Origin: an uncultured Tidjanibacter sp.
GTDB lineage: Bacteria > Bacteroidota > Bacteroidia > Bacteroidales > Rikenellaceae
Reading direction: 5' to 3'
Assembly (NCBI GenBank): GCA_947852905.1
Contig: CANTVF010000005.1
Coordinates: forward strand, 1 to 44,052
Length of the DNA stretch: 44,052 bases
How positions within the stretch are numbered: the stretch's first letter is position 1; every line of letters begins with the position of its first letter. The notes below the pieces were generated by a model. The model worked only from the letters and a program-made list of their open reading frames with translations, was not told where the DNA came from and did not search any database. Of this stretch, positions 17,136 to 26,579 are shown piece by piece. A program made the position numbers and the translations under genes.

Positions 17136-18002
17136 ATGATGAAAGGTATAGTATTGGCCGGCGGAAGCGGAACGCGGATGTATCCGGTAACCAAAGGGAT
17201 CAGCAAGCAGCTGCTTCCGGTCTATGACAAGCCTATGGTGTATTATCCGTTGTCTGTACTTATGCTGGCCGGAATACGCGATATACTGCTTATATCGACG
17301 CCTGCCGACTTGCCGTGTTTCCGCCGGCTGCTGGGGGACGGTAGCGATTTCGGCATCTCGCTCAGCTATGCGGAACAGCCTTCGCCTGACGGTCTTGCGC
17401 AGGCGTTCTTGATAGGAGCCGATTTCATAGGCTCCGACTCCGTCTGTCTGATACTCGGCGACAATATATTCTACGGACAGGGTTTTACCGATATGTTGCA
17501 GACAGCCGTAGACGATGCAGCACGTGGTATCGGTACCGTTTTCGGTTATTGGGTGAACGATCCGCAGCGTTACGGGGTGGCCGAATTCGACGATACGGGC
17601 AGGGTGGTTTCCATAGAGGAGAAGCCGGCTGAGCCGCGAAGCAATTACGCCGTGACAGGTCTGTATTTTTATCCGGGCGAGGTGGTAGATGTGGCGCGCG
17701 GCGTTACCCCGTCGGCGCGTGGCGAACTGGAGATTACTTCCGTAAACCAGCGTTTTCTGGAACTCGGCAGGTTGAACGTGCAGCTGCTCGGCCGCGGATT
17801 CGCATGGCTCGATACCGGAACTCACGATTCGCTCAGCGAGGCATCCATTTTCATAGAGGTTATAGAAAAGAGACAGGGGTTGAAAGTCGCTTGTCTGGAG
17901 GAGATAGCTTTTCGCAACGGCTGGATTTCGCGCGAGAAGGTGCGGCAGCTCGCCGTGCCTATGGCGGCTAACGGGTATGGGAAGTATCTGATGAAGTTGT
18001 AA
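17136..18002 (+). CDS. rfbA: Glucose-1-phosphate thymidylyltransferase
   Basis: A 288-residue enzyme that joins dTTP and glucose-1-phosphate to give dTDP-glucose, the first step of dTDP-L-rhamnose synthesis. The nucleotide-binding signature [20 protein letters not shown] starts at about residue 9. It is followed by [18 protein letters not shown] and the metal-site region [10 protein letters not shown] with Asp near 111. The length is that of RmlA (about 290). The start could be the ATG at 17136 or the next codon, also ATG. It heads an rfbACDB order that continues on the same strand. Confidence 0.95.
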   Translation: MMKGIVLAGGSGTRMYPVTKGISKQLLPVYDKPMVYYPLSVLMLAGIRDILLISTPADLPCFRRLLGDGSDFGISLSYAEQPSPDGLAQAFLIGADFIGSDSVCLILGDNIFYGQGFTDMLQTAVDDAARGIGTVFGYWVNDPQRYGVAEFDDTGRVVSIEEKPAEPRSNYAVTGLYFYPGEVVDVARGVTPSARGELEITSVNQRFLELGRLNVQLLGRGFAWLDTGTHDSLSEASIFIEVIEKRQGLKVACLEEIAFRNGWISREKVRQLAVPMAANGYGKYLMKL

Positions 18003-18095
18003 CGCGTTTTCATGAATCCTCCTGTCGTCGAGTAGGGGCTCGATCGGATTGGCGGAATCATTCGTATTTGGAGTGTAAGTTTTAATATCGTAATA

Positions 18096-18647
18096 ATGGA
18101 ATTCAGGAAAACTGGAATAGAGGGAGTCTGGGTAGTTGAGCCGCAGGTGTGGAATGACGACCGCGGCTATTTTTTCGAGAGCTTTTCCCGGCGCGATTTC
18201 GAGACGGCCGTTGGCCGCATGGATTTCGTGCAGGACAATGAGTCGCGTTCGCGTTACGGTGTGGTACGCGGCCTGCACTACCAGCTACCGCCGAAGGCGC
18301 AAAGCAAGCTGGTGCGTGTGGTGCGCGGAAGCATAATGGATGTGGCTGTGGATATACGCCGAGGATCGCCTACGTTCGGCCGTCATGTGGCCGTAGAGTT
18401 GAGTGCCGAAAATAAACTCCAGTTGTTCATTCCCCGCGGATTCGCGCACGGGTTTTCCGTATTGAGCGCTGAGGCCGTGGTGCTGTACAAGTGCGACGAA
18501 TTCTATTCGCGCGAGCATGAGGCTTCCATTGCTTTCGACGATCCCGCGCTCGGCATAGACTGGGGCATAGCTCCGCAGGAAATCATCGTGTCGTCTAAGG
18601 ACCGTGCGGCCGTCGGGCTGGAGGATGCCATTTTGTTCGAGTATTGA
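18096..18647 (+). CDS. rfbC: dTDP-4-dehydrorhamnose 3,5-epimerase
   Basis: A 183-residue cupin enzyme that epimerises C3 and C5 of dTDP-4-keto-6-deoxyglucose, step three of the rhamnose pathway. The active-site segment VVRGLHYQ holds the catalytic His, preceded by FVQDNESRSRYG. Further cupin strands contain VAVDIRRGSPTFG and FIPRGFAHGFSVLS. The length matches RmlC. It lies 93 nt after rfbA; the ATG at 18096 is the only start that gives the family N-terminus (EGVWVVEPQVWNDDRGYFFE). Confidence 0.95.
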   Translation: MEFRKTGIEGVWVVEPQVWNDDRGYFFESFSRRDFETAVGRMDFVQDNESRSRYGVVRGLHYQLPPKAQSKLVRVVRGSIMDVAVDIRRGSPTFGRHVAVELSAENKLQLFIPRGFAHGFSVLSAEAVVLYKCDEFYSREHEASIAFDDPALGIDWGIAPQEIIVSSKDRAAVGLEDAILFEY

Positions 18648-18666
18648 TAATGCAAAATATTTTCCG

Positions 18667-19533
18667 ATGAATATATTGGTTACAGGCGGTAGGGGGCAGC
18701 TCGGACAAAGCATACGTAAGGTGTCGGGCGAATATCCCGATTGCAGTTTTCTGTTTACGGATCTTCCGGAAGCGGATATTACCGATGCGGAGGTGATAGG
18801 CCGCCTTATAGAGGAGAACGGTATAGATACGATAATAAATTGTGCGGCGTTTACGTCGGCAGAACGTGCCGAACGCGATTGCGGTGACGAGGCCTTATGG
18901 GTTAACATACACGGACCTATGGTGTTGGCTTCGGTGGCCAAGGCGCACGGCGTGGGCATGGTGCATGTTTCGACGGATTATGTTTTCGACGGAGAGAGTA
19001 GTGTCCCCTATACGGAAGAGGCCGCTACCGGACCGCTGAATGTTTACGGCATCACTAAACTCGGCGGCGAAAGCGGAGCTTTGGCCACTGGAGCCGATCT
19101 GGTCATAGTGCGGACGTCGTGGCTCTATTCGGAATTCGGATCCAATTTCATGAAGACCATGTTGTCGCTGGCCGAAAAGAACGGCGAGGTGTGGGTGGTG
19201 AATGACCAGACCGGTTCTCCGACCTATGCCACCGATCTGGCACGCGCTATCATGGTGCTCGTCGGACGCGGTATCGAAGGACAGGGAATATATCATTTCT
19301 CAGATGCTGGGGAGGTGACGTGGTACGATTTCACGAAAGAGATTTTCCGTCAGGCGGGTGTCGGAGCGAAAGTCAACCCTATAACTTCTATAGAATACCC
19401 CTCACCGGTCAAAAGACCGGCATATTCCGTACTCGATACGTCGAAGATCAGGGAGGCGGGCGCTGTCGTGCCGCAGTGGAAAGATTCTCTCGGAGTATGC
19501 CTCGCTGCATTGAAGGCTCCGGAGGCGAAATAG
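18667..19533 (+). CDS. rfbD: dTDP-4-dehydrorhamnose reductase
   Basis: A 288-residue short-chain dehydrogenase that reduces the 4-keto group with NAD(P)H to yield dTDP-L-rhamnose. The Rossmann motif GGRGQLG lies at residues 7-13. The segment STDYVFDGE and the catalytic YGITK (YxxxK) follow, and NDQTGSPTYATDLA is the usual RmlD substrate-site motif. The ATG at 18667 is chosen because it places the beta-strand NILVTGG at the N-terminus; the frame opens 63 nt earlier inside rfbC. It starts 19 nt after the rfbC stop. Confidence 0.95.
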   Translation: MNILVTGGRGQLGQSIRKVSGEYPDCSFLFTDLPEADITDAEVIGRLIEENGIDTIINCAAFTSAERAERDCGDEALWVNIHGPMVLASVAKAHGVGMVHVSTDYVFDGESSVPYTEEAATGPLNVYGITKLGGESGALATGADLVIVRTSWLYSEFGSNFMKTMLSLAEKNGEVWVVNDQTGSPTYATDLARAIMVLVGRGIEGQGIYHFSDAGEVTWYDFTKEIFRQAGVGAKVNPITSIEYPSPVKRPAYSVLDTSKIREAGAVVPQWKDSLGVCLAALKAPEAK

Positions 19534-19689
19534 TGGGAGTGTTTGGGCGTGTGCATTCCGCATACGTTTGCGATAGGGTGGCAATGCGGTCCGGTGGTGA
19601 GCCGTTGTCGTTTTTTTATTCGTAAGTGTAAAACGGGTTGCTCGGTTCGGTATTAAAGGATTGTTGCGTTCATTGTTTGGGAAGTGAAA

Positions 19690-20754
19690 ATGTCTTTTGA
19701 GCGAAATATATTGATTACCGGCGGTGCCGGTTTTATCGGGTCGCATCTGGTGCGTCGTATGGTGCTCCGTCATCCGGAGTACCGTATAATCAATTTCGAT
19801 GCGCTGACTTATGCCGGAAATCTCGCCAATCTGGATGATGTGTGCTGTCGGCCTAATTATGTGTTCGTTCGCGGCGATATTTGCGATATGGCCGTTGTAC
19901 GCGATACTTTCGACAGGTACGATATAGACGGCGTCATTCACCTTGCCGCCGAGAGCCATGTGGATAGGAGTATAGACGATCCCTTGATTTTCGCCCGGAC
20001 GAATGTCATGGGAACGTTGACGCTGCTTGAGGTAGCCCGGAGGAAGTGGGCGGGAGGTAGTTCGGGATGCAGGTTTCACCATGTTTCCACTGACGAGGTG
20101 TTCGGTGCTCTTCCGGCTGCCGGCGGTGCGTTCGACGAACTGACGCGGTACGATCCGCACAGTCCTTACAGCGCTTCCAAAGCGTCGTCCGACCATTTCG
20201 TGCGTGCTTTCGGCGATACCTACGGCATGGATACGGTCGTGACAAACTGTACCAACAATTACGGTCCGTATCAGTTTCCGGAGAAGTTGATTCCGTTGTT
20301 CGTCAATAATATCAGGCATCGTCGCCCTCTGCCGGTCTACGGCAACGGCGAGAACGTGCGCGACTGGCTGTTCGTGGAGGACCACGTGCAGGCTCTGGAC
20401 AAGGTGTTTCATGAGGGGCGCAGCGGAGAGAGTTATGCTATAGGCGGGCGTTGCGAGGTGCGCAATATAGATATGGTGCGTATGCTCGTGAGGCTTACCG
20501 ACGCGATGCTCGGACGTCCGGCGGGCGAAAGCGAAAGCCTGATAAGGTTCGTAACGGATCGGGCAGGACATGATCTGCGTTATGCCATGGATTGTTCGAA
20601 AATAGAGCGGGAACTCGGCTGGAAGCCGCAGACGGATATTGAACAAGGACTCGCGCGTACCGTGAAGTGGTACCTCGACAATACGGAATGGCTCGACGAC
20701 GTGACCAGCGGCCGGTATGCGGAGTATTACGAAAAAATGTACGGTAACCGTTGA
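19690..20754 (+). CDS. rfbB: dTDP-glucose 4,6-dehydratase
   Basis: A 354-residue extended SDR enzyme that converts dTDP-glucose to dTDP-4-keto-6-deoxyglucose, step two of the rhamnose pathway. It shows GGAGFIGSH for NAD binding, the family strand HVSTDEVFG with its Asp-Glu pair, and YSASK as the YxxxK motif. Further motifs are NNYGPYQFPEKLIPL and RDWLFVEDH. The start is taken as ATG 19690; a GTG two codons upstream (19684) is possible. It completes the rfbACDB set after a 156-nt gap, which may hold its own start signal. Confidence 0.95.
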   Translation: MSFERNILITGGAGFIGSHLVRRMVLRHPEYRIINFDALTYAGNLANLDDVCCRPNYVFVRGDICDMAVVRDTFDRYDIDGVIHLAAESHVDRSIDDPLIFARTNVMGTLTLLEVARRKWAGGSSGCRFHHVSTDEVFGALPAAGGAFDELTRYDPHSPYSASKASSDHFVRAFGDTYGMDTVVTNCTNNYGPYQFPEKLIPLFVNNIRHRRPLPVYGNGENVRDWLFVEDHVQALDKVFHEGRSGESYAIGGRCEVRNIDMVRMLVRLTDAMLGRPAGESESLIRFVTDRAGHDLRYAMDCSKIERELGWKPQTDIEQGLARTVKWYLDNTEWLDDVTSGRYAEYYEKMYGNR

Positions 20755-20922
20755 TCCGGCATGTCGCGTTTTCCGGCTGTTGCATGAATGCGCGGCGCAG
20801 GACGGACCGTATGCGCGTTTGCATCGGCGGAGGAATGTCGGAGAGTTTACCGTAGTCCTGATATAAGCGTTTAATTTCTTTATGTATGACTGTTTGCGGC
20901 ATATGGGCTACTGTAGCGGATT

Positions 20923-22035
20923 ATGGGGACGAATAGGAAAATATATATAATCGACTATATAGGCACCCATTGCGGCATGCATTATTACGACGAGTCGTTC
21001 GTCGCGATATTGGCGCGTATCGGAGGTGTTGACATCGAGGTGTTGTCCAATTACGTTACGACCGGCGGTCGTCCTTTTTTCCGTAATTTTTATAATGTGA
21101 AACGGTGGCGCGGCGTAATGCGCGTATTGGCAGGCTACTGTAGGTTGCTGGCGCTCGTATTGCGAAGGCGCAGGTCGGTGTTCGTAGCATATTCGTTCGG
21201 CAACGCGATAGATGTCGGCGTGATGCTTATTTTGTCGTTTGCCCGATGCGGTGTGATGGACGTGCATGAGACCATAGCCCAGAAAGACGAGGACAAGCCT
21301 TTGTTTCGCCGTATTTTCGGATGGCTGTACCGGCATGCCGTCGAGAACGTCATATTGCATTCGGAACGTACCGATGTCATGCTCGATGCTCTGGGATACA
21401 CGGGGCGAAGGTTCCGTGTCCCGCATGTACGTTACGGGGTGCGGTGCACTCCCGATATGGCTGACGTCGGTGCGGATGTGGCGACTGCGTTCGATGCTGG
21501 CAAGACCAATTTTCTGTTTTTCGGTAATATAATGTATAATAAGGGGATAGACCTGCTCGTGGCGGCGGCCAACGCCATGGGGGGGGCGGAGGCTGCCGGC
21601 GTGAGGATCGTTGTCGCTGGCAAACGGCTCGACGATTCCATGTATACTGTCCCACTCCGGAGGCCGGAGATGTTCGTATTCATAACGCGTCATATCGGAG
21701 ACGACGAACTGGCTTATCTTTATTCTGGAACGGATTATGTCGTGCTGCCGTACAGAAAGACCGCACAGAGCGGCATCATGGAGATGGCCTTTCATTTCCG
21801 ACGGCCGGTAATAGCTTCCGATATTCCCTATTTCAGACAGACGCTTGAGAAGTATCCTTCGTTCGGCGTGTTGACGGATACCGGTGCGGAGAAGTTCGCC
21901 GTTACGCTTACAGCATGCGCTGCGAGGGGGCGGGAGGGCTTTTTCTATCCGCAAGATGTGGCATCATACGAACACGACGATGAAATGGAAAGGTTTACAG
22001 ACGAATTCGGTCGTTTTCTCGGTTGCACGGATTAA
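20923..22035 (+). CDS. GT4-type glycosyltransferase
   Basis: A 370-residue glycosyltransferase, probably GT-B fold, that moves a sugar from a nucleotide donor onto a growing surface glycan at the cytoplasmic face. The C-terminal half has FLFFGNIMYNKGIDLLVAAA (donor-domain start), VRIVVAGK and ELAYLYSGTDYVVLPYRKTA. The last is followed by QSGIMEMAFHFRRPVIASD, which fits the GT4 pattern with the usual Glu in ME. The N-terminal acceptor domain contains DVHETIAQK. The sugar and acceptor cannot be read from sequence. Its place after the rhamnose genes makes a rhamnosyl or neighbouring linkage likely. Confidence 0.8.
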   Translation: MGTNRKIYIIDYIGTHCGMHYYDESFVAILARIGGVDIEVLSNYVTTGGRPFFRNFYNVKRWRGVMRVLAGYCRLLALVLRRRRSVFVAYSFGNAIDVGVMLILSFARCGVMDVHETIAQKDEDKPLFRRIFGWLYRHAVENVILHSERTDVMLDALGYTGRRFRVPHVRYGVRCTPDMADVGADVATAFDAGKTNFLFFGNIMYNKGIDLLVAAANAMGGAEAAGVRIVVAGKRLDDSMYTVPLRRPEMFVFITRHIGDDELAYLYSGTDYVVLPYRKTAQSGIMEMAFHFRRPVIASDIPYFRQTLEKYPSFGVLTDTGAEKFAVTLTACAARGREGFFYPQDVASYEHDDEMERFTDEFGRFLGCTD

Positions 22036-22070
22036 ATGGTTTTCGTAACTTTAGCATCCGAATTTTGCAG

Positions 22071-23177
22071 ATGACTGGCAGGATGAAGACTCCGGATACG
22101 ATAAATGTCGCGATTATAGGTACTGTGGGCGTACCGGCCTCATACGGCGGTTTCGAGACGCTTGCCGAGAATCTCGTCGTACATAACCGTGACGGCAGGG
22201 TGCGCTATACGGTTTATTGCAGCCGTCGTGCCTACAGTGAACGGCCGGGGGAATTTTGCGGTGCGCGTCTGCGTTACGTGGGTTTCAGGCCCAACGGCTG
22301 GCAGAGCGTGATTTACGATGCGGTGTCGATATTCCGTGCGTTGAGGCATGAGGATATGGTGGTGGCGTTCGGCGTATCCGGCGCCGTGGCGCTTCCTTTT
22401 GCCAAGTTGTTTTCACGCAAGAAGATAGTAGTCCATACCGACGGTATAGAACACAGACGGGAGAAGTGGAACCGCGTCGCGCGCTGGTACCTCAAGTTGT
22501 CAGAAGCGCTGGCGGTCAGATTCGCCGATGCCGTGGTAGTCGATAATCAGGCGGTCGCCGATTATATACGCGGCGAGTACGGCATAGAGTCGCCTCTGGT
22601 GGAGTTCGGCGGCGACAACTCGGTGTTCGACGACGTTGCCGACGAAGAGGGTATATTGAGTGCTTACGGGGTGCGGGCGGGCGAATATGCCGTGGCCATA
22701 TGCCGTATAGAGCCGGAAAACAATCCTGAAATGATACTCGAAGCGTTCCGCAGGTGCGGGCGGCGGTTGCTGTTTATCGGCAACTGGCGCAGCACGCAGC
22801 TCGGCGTGTCGCTTTCGGAGCGTTACGGCAATGTGCCTAATATAGTAATGGCGCCTGCCGTATACGATAAGGAAACGGTTTACGTGCTGAGGAAATGCGC
22901 CTCGGTATATGTACACGGGCATAGTGCCGGCGGAACGAATCCGTCGCTGGTCGAAGCCATGTATCTCGGCCTGCCGGTAGTGGCTTTCGACGTTGTATTC
23001 AACCGTCAAACGACCGAGGGGCATGCCATGTATTTCAAATCGGTGGACGAACTGGTGAATATACTGGGCGGGGAAGCGTATGGCGATATGGGTGCCGTTA
23101 TGCGCGAGGTTGCCGAAAGGCGTTACAAATGGGATCTGATAGTGGACAAGTTCGTCGATACGCTCATGAGCGTTTAG
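22071..23177 (+). CDS. DUF1972-type glycosyltransferase (GT4), candidate rhamnosyltransferase
   Basis: A 368-residue glycosyltransferase. The N-terminus IIGTVGVPASYGGFETLAEN is the signature of the DUF1972 glycosyltransferases found in polysaccharide clusters and often annotated as rhamnosyltransferases. The GT-B C-terminal domain contains AICRIEPENNPEMILEAFR, then VYVHGHSAGGTNPSLVEAMY, the donor-binding region with the conserved Glu, and LPVVAFD. ATG 22071 and ATG 22083 are both possible starts, the second giving MKTPDTINVAIIG; the frame itself opens at TTG 22023 inside the previous gene. It follows the upstream glycosyltransferase by 35 nt. Confidence 0.82.
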   Translation: MTGRMKTPDTINVAIIGTVGVPASYGGFETLAENLVVHNRDGRVRYTVYCSRRAYSERPGEFCGARLRYVGFRPNGWQSVIYDAVSIFRALRHEDMVVAFGVSGAVALPFAKLFSRKKIVVHTDGIEHRREKWNRVARWYLKLSEALAVRFADAVVVDNQAVADYIRGEYGIESPLVEFGGDNSVFDDVADEEGILSAYGVRAGEYAVAICRIEPENNPEMILEAFRRCGRRLLFIGNWRSTQLGVSLSERYGNVPNIVMAPAVYDKETVYVLRKCASVYVHGHSAGGTNPSLVEAMYLGLPVVAFDVVFNRQTTEGHAMYFKSVDELVNILGGEAYGDMGAVMREVAERRYKWDLIVDKFVDTLMSV

Positions 23178-23230
23178 CGATGCCGAATGTATGGGTGGCG
23201 GTCTTCTGATCTGAAAATTTATGGGAAAGT

Positions 23231-24346
23231 ATGGATAACAGGGCGGAACGTATGTTTTTCGACCTTCTGCGGGAGGCTATGTGGGGCTGCGGAGTGCGGC
23301 CGGAACTTTATGAAGGTGCCGGTGCCGCCGAGTGGCAGATCGTTTTGGATACGGCTGTACGGCAGACTGTTACAGGCCATATATTCGATGCCTTGTCGGC
23401 TTTGCCAGCCGGCATGATGCCTCCGCGCGACGTGCGCATGAAGTTGCTGATCCATACCGATAATATAGAGAGGTTTTCGGCGCGTGCGGCGAAGGTTACC
23501 GCAGAGGTGGCTGCCATGTATGCCCGCGAGGGGCTGGATTGCGTATTGCTCAAGGGATTGGCCGCGGCCGCTGCTTATCCCGTTCCGGAACACCGTATAC
23601 AGGGCGATGTGGATTTTTATTTTCCGGCAGGGGAGTGCGAGCGTGCCCAAAAACTGTTGTTCGGCGGGCGTACCGACAATATGTCGCACGACGAACGGCA
23701 TTATCACGAGACTTACAGAGGGATTCTCGTGGAGAATCATTCCGAACTGACTCATTTTCCCGGCGACCGTTATGCCGGATTGGAGCGCGATCTGAACGCG
23801 ATGCTGAAGGAACGTATGACGCTTGAAATCGACGGCATGTCGGTAGCGACGCCTTCGCCGGAGTTCAACGTGTTGTTCATGCTCGAACACGCGGCCTTTC
23901 ATCTGCCCGATGTAGGATTGGGGTTGCGGCATCTGTGCGACTGGGCGCGGCAGTTGTGGTTTTATCGCGACAAGATAGACCGCGATCGCGTGGCCGGTGT
24001 CATACGCCGTTACGGTTTCGGGCGCGTAGCCAATGCTTTCGGGCTTATATGCGTGCAACGGCTGGGGATGCCGGAAGAGTTGTTCCCCGGCGAACTGAGC
24101 CGTTCCCGCCGAGCGCGACGCGATGCGGATTATGTGTTGCGGGTGATCATGGACGGAGGCAACTTCGGACGTCATTTCGGCATTATGAAGTCATCCCAGC
24201 GTCATTGGAAGCTGGCCCGATGGCCTAAGAAAGTAGTGTCGCTGCTGGTGTTTCTGCGTAACAGGCGCAAGTACCGTATCGTCGGGGACGGATTGTTCGG
24301 CACCATTTTCCGGGAGAATTTGAAGCGAACCTTTAGCGGCAGGTAA
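23231..24346 (+). CDS. Nucleotidyltransferase-fold protein of the polysaccharide cluster
   Basis: A 371-residue protein resembling the uncharacterised nucleotidyltransferase family (Nucleotidyltransf_5) often found in capsule and exopolysaccharide loci. The segment VLLKGLAAAAAYPVPEHRIQ followed by GDVDFYF, at about residues 104-131, fits the G-x-D-x-D metal-binding motif of the polymerase-beta fold. Family features ENHSELTH, FNVLFMLEHAAFHL and RHLCDWARQL follow. The substrate is unknown for the family. It starts 53 nt after the glycosyltransferase and seems to end the cluster. No membrane segment is visible. Confidence 0.75.
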   Translation: MDNRAERMFFDLLREAMWGCGVRPELYEGAGAAEWQIVLDTAVRQTVTGHIFDALSALPAGMMPPRDVRMKLLIHTDNIERFSARAAKVTAEVAAMYAREGLDCVLLKGLAAAAAYPVPEHRIQGDVDFYFPAGECERAQKLLFGGRTDNMSHDERHYHETYRGILVENHSELTHFPGDRYAGLERDLNAMLKERMTLEIDGMSVATPSPEFNVLFMLEHAAFHLPDVGLGLRHLCDWARQLWFYRDKIDRDRVAGVIRRYGFGRVANAFGLICVQRLGMPEELFPGELSRSRRARRDADYVLRVIMDGGNFGRHFGIMKSSQRHWKLARWPKKVVSLLVFLRNRRKYRIVGDGLFGTIFRENLKRTFSGR

Positions 24347-24443
24347 GTCTCATTGCGGATACGTCGCCGCATAGCGCCGTGTATTATGTTTGTTGACGGC
24401 CATATGCGTGTGGTGGTCATGCGGCTGTTTTATTATCGGTGAT

Positions 24444-24986
24444 ATGGAGTTGTTGGAACCTCAGACGGAAAGGTTGTCGCTCAGGAGGTGGCGTGATGAG
24501 GACAGGGCGGTGTTCGCGGCGATGAATGCCGATCAGGAGGTTATGCGTTATTTTCCGAAACGGTTGTCGAGAGCCGAATCAGATGCCTTCATGGACAGGA
24601 TATTGGCCGAAATGGATGAATGCGGCTGGGGACTTTATGCCGTGGAACGTCGGGAGGACGGAGCCATGATAGGCATGGTCGGGCTGCATCGCTTCGATTT
24701 CGGAGATATAGCTTCGGGTGTGGAGGTCGGTTGGCGTCTGAACAGGAGATACTGGGGTATGGGGTATGCGAGCGAGGCCGCAGCCGCATGTCTCGATATG
24801 GCCGGGATGTTGGGTATGGAGCGCGTATATTCGTTTACTGCCGGGATCAACGTGCCTTCGCGGAGGGTTATGGAGCGTATAGGCATGGAGTATGCGGGGC
24901 AGTTCGATCATCCCGCGTTGGCGGCCGACGATCCGCTGTGCAGACATGTGCTGTACCGCAAGGAGTTCTGTCGGCAGATATTGTAA
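24444..24986 (+). CDS. GNAT acetyltransferase (RimJ/RimL-like)
   Basis: A 180-residue acetyltransferase. The N-terminal ETERLSLRRWRDEDRAVF pattern (in LLEPQTERLSLRRW) is typical of the RimJ/RimL branch of GNAT enzymes. The acetyl-CoA site is approximated by SGVEVGWRLNRRYWGMGYAS then EAAAACLDMA. It ends with SFTAGINVPSRRVMERIGME, the usual N-x-x-S-x-x-V-x-x-x-x-G pattern. The ATG at 24444 is chosen; the frame opens at a TTG 54 nt upstream that would add a hydrophobic, non-family extension. The acceptor (protein N-terminus or small amine) cannot be told. Confidence 0.82.
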   Translation: MELLEPQTERLSLRRWRDEDRAVFAAMNADQEVMRYFPKRLSRAESDAFMDRILAEMDECGWGLYAVERREDGAMIGMVGLHRFDFGDIASGVEVGWRLNRRYWGMGYASEAAAACLDMAGMLGMERVYSFTAGINVPSRRVMERIGMEYAGQFDHPALAADDPLCRHVLYRKEFCRQIL

Positions 24987-25046
24987 AAATTGGCGGTGCG
25001 CAGGCATGTAATACAGCGGTGGTGGGGCGTTTGCTTTGCGGTCGTA

Positions 25047-25077
25047 TTTTTTTATCCGGAACAAGACATTATCTTTG
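25047..25077 (+). promoter_or_regulatory. Promoter of the C1-type peptidase gene
   Basis: TATCTTTG (25070-25077) matches TAnnTTTG exactly. TTTT at 25047-25050, 19 nt upstream, is a partial -33 box. It is 47 nt before the start codon. Confidence 0.7.
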
Positions 25078-25124
25078 TACTCGTAAATGATTGTGAATTC
25101 GATAACAATAAATTATAATAACCG

Positions 25125-26513
25125 ATGAACAGATTGATTTCGGGTGCCGGGGCTTTGCTCCTCATGGGGTGCGGACTTACGGCCAATGCGCAGTCCATTA
25201 CCGATAACGACGTGGCGCGTATGCGCGAGAACTTCCGCCATGACAGGGAGACTGTCGCCGCACAGAACGCACTGACCAATAACGGGGATATAAGGTCGTT
25301 GGCGCTTAATCATTCGCTGGACGGCAAGATAGATCACTATTTCAAGTATCGTGTGGATGTGAAGGGCATTACCGACCAGAAACAGTCGGGGCGTTGCTGG
25401 ATGTTCACTTCGATGAACGTTTTGCGTCCTTCGATCATGAAGCGGTACAATCTGGACGAATTCGACTTTTCGCACAGCTATCTCTATTTCTGGGATATTC
25501 TCGAAAAAGCAAATCTGTTCCTCGAAAATGTCATCGTCACTGCGTCGAGTCCTATGGACGACAGGGAAGTGACGCATTATTTTTCCGCACCGGTAGACGA
25601 CGGCGGCGTGTGGAATCTGTATTACAACCTTGCCGGCAAATACGGCGTAGTTCCCGCATCCGTGATGCCCGAAACGCCCCATTCGGAGAATACCGCTCAA
25701 ATGCTGTCCCTGATAAACGAGAAGTTACGCCGTGAGGGGTATCTGTTGAGGGAGGCAGCCGGTGCAAAGCGTGTGAAGGCCGAGACGCTGACCGCGAGGA
25801 AGCAGGCCGTATTGGACGATATATACCGTATGCTGGCGCTTTGTCTCGGTGAGCCGCCGGTGAGCTTCGAGTGGCGTTACAGAGATGCCCAAGGCAATCT
25901 GGTATCACGTGATTATACTCCTATGGAGTTTTATTTCGAAATAACGCCTGAAGATTATTCGCCGGATAATTATATCATGATAATGAACGATCCGACGAGG
26001 GAGTATTACAAGCTTTACGAGATACGCAACTACCGCAACACTTATGAAGGCATGAACTGGATTTATCTGAACTTGCCGAACGAGGACATCAAGCGTGCCG
26101 CATTGGCTTCGATAAAGAACAACGAAGCCATGTATGCGTCCTGCGACGTCAACAAATATCTCAACCGTGCTACCGGCGTTATGGATCCGGCCATGTTTGA
26201 CTACGAGGCATTGTTCGGCGTGGAGCTTTCCATGGACAAGAAAGCCCGTATACTGACGCGCCAGAGCGGATCGAGCCATGCGATGACACTTATAGGCGTC
26301 GATACGGATGAGAACGACGTACCGGTTAAGTGGGAGTTCGAAAACAGTTGGGGTACCGGTTACGGCAATCAGGGATATCTGACCTTTACGGACGACTGGT
26401 TCGACGAATACATGTTCCGTCTGGTTATACACAAGCGCTATCTGGACGAAAAGGCGGTTTCGTGCCTCGGACAGGAGCCTGTGGAATTGCCGGCATGGGA
26501 TTATATGCATTGA
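25125..26513 (+). CDS. Secreted bleomycin-hydrolase-type (C1B) aminopeptidase
   Basis: A 462-residue papain-fold peptidase of the PepC/bleomycin-hydrolase family. A signal peptide is evident (MNRLISGAGALLLMGCGLTA then NAQS), so it acts in the periplasm or outside; classical PepC is cytoplasmic. Catalytic residues are visible: Cys91 in QSGRCWMF, His385 in SSHAMTLIG and Asn407 in FENSWG. The family segment KQSGRCWMFTSMNVLR and the C-terminal WEFENSWGTGYGNQGYLTFT are intact. The MGC within the signal region could also be a lipobox-like Cys, but the residues after it (GLTA) favour ordinary cleavage at NAQ. It is monocistronic, with its own promoter and terminator. Confidence 0.9.
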   Translation: MNRLISGAGALLLMGCGLTANAQSITDNDVARMRENFRHDRETVAAQNALTNNGDIRSLALNHSLDGKIDHYFKYRVDVKGITDQKQSGRCWMFTSMNVLRPSIMKRYNLDEFDFSHSYLYFWDILEKANLFLENVIVTASSPMDDREVTHYFSAPVDDGGVWNLYYNLAGKYGVVPASVMPETPHSENTAQMLSLINEKLRREGYLLREAAGAKRVKAETLTARKQAVLDDIYRMLALCLGEPPVSFEWRYRDAQGNLVSRDYTPMEFYFEITPEDYSPDNYIMIMNDPTREYYKLYEIRNYRNTYEGMNWIYLNLPNEDIKRAALASIKNNEAMYASCDVNKYLNRATGVMDPAMFDYEALFGVELSMDKKARILTRQSGSSHAMTLIGVDTDENDVPVKWEFENSWGTGYGNQGYLTFTDDWFDEYMFRLVIHKRYLDEKAVSCLGQEPVELPAWDYMH

Positions 26514-26530
26514 TCCGTTTTTGAAATCTG

Positions 26531-26579
26531 TAATTCGGGGAATGAAAATCATACTTTCATTCCCCGAATTACTTTTATG
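26531..26579 (+). terminator. Rho-independent terminator after the C1 peptidase gene
   Basis: A perfect 17-bp stem (26531-26547 with 26555-26571), 7-nt loop, followed by CTTTTATG. It lies 17 nt after the stop codon. Confidence 0.88.

Noticed and set aside
17004-18278. 424-residue minus-strand open frame opposite rfbA
   Set aside because: Antisense shadow of rfbA and part of rfbC.
19402-20646. 414-residue minus-strand open frame opposite rfbB
   Set aside because: Antisense shadow; rfbB motifs are intact on the plus strand.
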